NCBI GenBank assembly: GCA_030054015.1
Contig: JASGCR010000157.1
Location: 1-5,519 of the forward strand
DNA length: 5,519 nucleotides
Source of the DNA: Candidatus Symbiobacter sp.
GTDB lineage: Bacteria > Pseudomonadota > Alphaproteobacteria > Elsterales > Elsteraceae
Direction: 5' to 3'
Positions 4,528 through 5,519 of the stretch are shown here, piece after piece; positions within the stretch are counted from its first letter, which is position 1; each line of letters opens with the position of its first letter. The notes under the pieces are model-generated. The model ran no database searches, was not told the DNA's origin, and saw only the letters and a program-made list of their open reading frames with translations. The position numbers and the translations under genes were made by a program.

Positions 4528-5400
4528 TCACGCCCGCAAATGGTGGGGTTGCGGCAATTTGGGGCGGATGGCTCCAAAACGCCCCCCCAACAAGGTCAAG
4601 ACATAAATCCCCCCCGCCACCAAGATAATCGCAGGCCCGGCCGGCAGGCCAAAATGAAACGAGATCAGCAAGCCCGCCCCACTGGCGAGCCCAGCAAAGA
4701 CACTCGCCAAGCCAACCAACACCGATAAGGAGCGGCTGCAAAACCGCGCCGCCGTGGCCGGCAGCATAAGCAAGCCTATCGCCATGAGCGTCCCCAAAGT
4801 TTGAAACGATGCGACCAAAATCAACACCAACATGACCAGGAAAATCCCATGCCACCAACCGCCCCGCCCGCGCCAGGCGGCCATAAATTGCGGGTCAAAA
4901 CATTCGGCCACCAGGGGACGCCAGATCACCGCCATCACCATCAAGGCCACGCTGGACAGGCTGGCAATTAACAGCAAAGCCGCGTGATCAACCCCCAAAA
5001 TCGATCCGAACAACACCCGCAATAAATCCACATTATTGCCATGCCCCGCCACCAAAATGACTCCCACCGCCAGCGAAATGAGATAAAACGAGGCGAAACT
5101 GGCATCCTCGGCTGATTGGGTGAGACGGGCGGCCAAGCCCGACCCCAACGCCACCACCAAGCCCGATAAAAATCCCCCCAAACTCATGACCGGCAGCGAC
5201 AACCCCGCCCATAAAAACCCCAAAGCCACACCAGGCAATATCCCATGCGACAGGGCATCGCCGACCAAACTCATGCGCCGGAGTACCAAAATCGACCCCA
5301 GCGGCCCCACCGCCAGCGACAAGGCCAGGCTTGCCACCAGAGCCGAACGCATAAAACCATAATCAATAAAGGGGGCGATCAAGGCGGTGTACAGCATCAC
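4528..5400 (-). CDS. znuB: Metal ABC transporter permease, ABC-3 family (ZnuB/MntB type)
   Basis: This 290-residue integral membrane protein is the permease subunit of a zinc/manganese ABC importer. It is almost entirely hydrophobic, with about seven to nine membrane helices. Diagnostic segments are LRRMSLVGDALSHGILPGVA (40-59, the conserved GDALSH..LPG motif) and TLGTLMAIGLLMLPATAARF (201-220, the region that docks with the ATPase). Length is normal for the family. The tail after the last helix ends in PQPHHLRA. The start is GTG at 5400, immediately followed by ATG at 5397; AAAGGA lies 11-14 bases upstream, so either start is possible. It heads the permease, binding protein, NicO cluster. 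Its usual partner, a ZnuC-type ATPase, is not in the window; it may lie beyond the right edge, past the repeat element, or elsewhere. Zn versus Mn cannot be settled from the permease. Confidence 0.92.
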   Translation of the reverse strand: MMLYTALIAPFIDYGFMRSALVASLALSLAVGPLGSILVLRRMSLVGDALSHGILPGVALGFLWAGLSLPVMSLGGFLSGLVVALGSGLAARLTQSAEDASFASFYLISLAVGVILVAGHGNNVDLLRVLFGSILGVDHAALLLIASLSSVALMVMAVIWRPLVAECFDPQFMAAWRGRGGWWHGIFLVMLVLILVASFQTLGTLMAIGLLMLPATAARFCSRSLSVLVGLASVFAGLASGAGLLISFHFGLPAGPAIILVAGGIYVLTLLGGRFGAIRPKLPQPHHLRA

Positions 5401-5421
5401 AATGTTTTTTTCCTTTAAGAA

Positions 5422-5478
5422 GGTCAGAATAAGTCGAAAAAAATCTCTGACCCCTCCTTCCTGCTTAGGAAGGGGGGG
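5422..5478 (+). repeat. Dispersed repeat element, right copy, with stable hairpin
   Basis: This copy contains the same ordered blocks as 6-55: TCAGAAT (5424-5430), GACC (5449-5452) and CTTAGGAAGGGGGGG (5464-5478). It has two internal inverted repeats. CCCCTCCTTCCT (5451-5462) pairs with AGGAAGGGGGGG (5467-5478) across the loop GCTT, with one U-G wobble in plus-strand RNA. GGTCAGA (5422-5428) pairs with TCTGACC (5446-5452). The element ends about 21 bases upstream of the permease start codon. Confidence 0.65.
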
Positions 5479-5486
5479 ATAGCGAC

Positions 5487-5507
5487 GCTTAGGGCGAAGC
5501 CCTTAGC
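5487..5507. repeat. Small inverted repeat next to the right repeat element
   Basis: GCTTAGGGC (5487-5495) and GCCCTTAGC (5499-5507) are reverse complements apart from one T-T mismatch, with a GAA loop. It adjoins the right-hand repeat element and may be part of a longer composite repeat that runs past the window edge. Confidence 0.45.
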
Positions 5508-5519
5508 GGAGCTTGGGGG

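Noticed and set aside
4463..4858. Minus-strand open frame spanning the permease 3' end and the gap before the binding protein
   Set aside because: It is a different frame of the permease that reads through the TATA-rich spacer, producing the sequence IYIYTYGYIRI; it has no domain, and the permease frame is clearly real.
1..5519. Composite transposon bounded by the edge repeats
   Set aside because: No transposase, recombinase, terminal inverted repeats or target duplications were seen, and the enclosed rpsU is a core gene.

Overview
The window looks like a chromosomal segment from an alphaproteobacterium of moderate G+C content. The lineage call rests on the S21 protein, whose VRDNNVDQALRALKKKMQREG start and KAEAVRRHRKLLRKR tail are alphaproteobacterial in style, and on a SapC-family protein. 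The genus cannot be named from sequence alone. All six protein genes I accept lie on the minus strand; plus-strand open frames are shadows of them.

Reading in the direction of transcription (high to low coordinates): a 119-base leader of repeat and hairpin sequence (5401-5519) precedes a three-gene metal-transport cluster. The cluster holds an ABC-3 family permease (ZnuB type, 4528-5400), a periplasmic metal-binding protein (ZnuA/TroA type, 3490-4479), and a NicO-family nickel/cobalt transporter with a histidine-rich loop (2340-3455). No ABC ATPase gene is present in the window. The cluster is followed by a 178-base gap with a foldable leader, then rpsU (ribosomal protein S21, 1958-2161) and, 12 bases later, a protein made only of two cyclic-nucleotide-binding domains (1211-1945). 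A weak intrinsic terminator closes that pair. A 302-base gap with a good sigma-70-like promoter leads to a single-gene unit for a SapC-family protein (171-908), which ends in a long hairpin (98-145).

The permease and binding protein would together import Zn(II), or possibly Mn(II), with an ATPase encoded elsewhere. The NicO protein probably moves Ni(II)/Co(II), most likely outward, or another divalent metal, so the cluster reads as a metal-homeostasis unit.

The main unexplained signals are structural. The two window edges carry direct-orientation copies of one repeat element. Two hairpins with interchangeable TTTGGCA/TGCCAAA arms bracket the NicO ribosome-binding site, and one of them lies in frame inside the NicO signal sequence. 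Two separate 12-base tandem repeats encode 4-residue periodic linkers in the two exported metal proteins. No CRISPR array, tRNA, rRNA, transposase or phage gene was seen.
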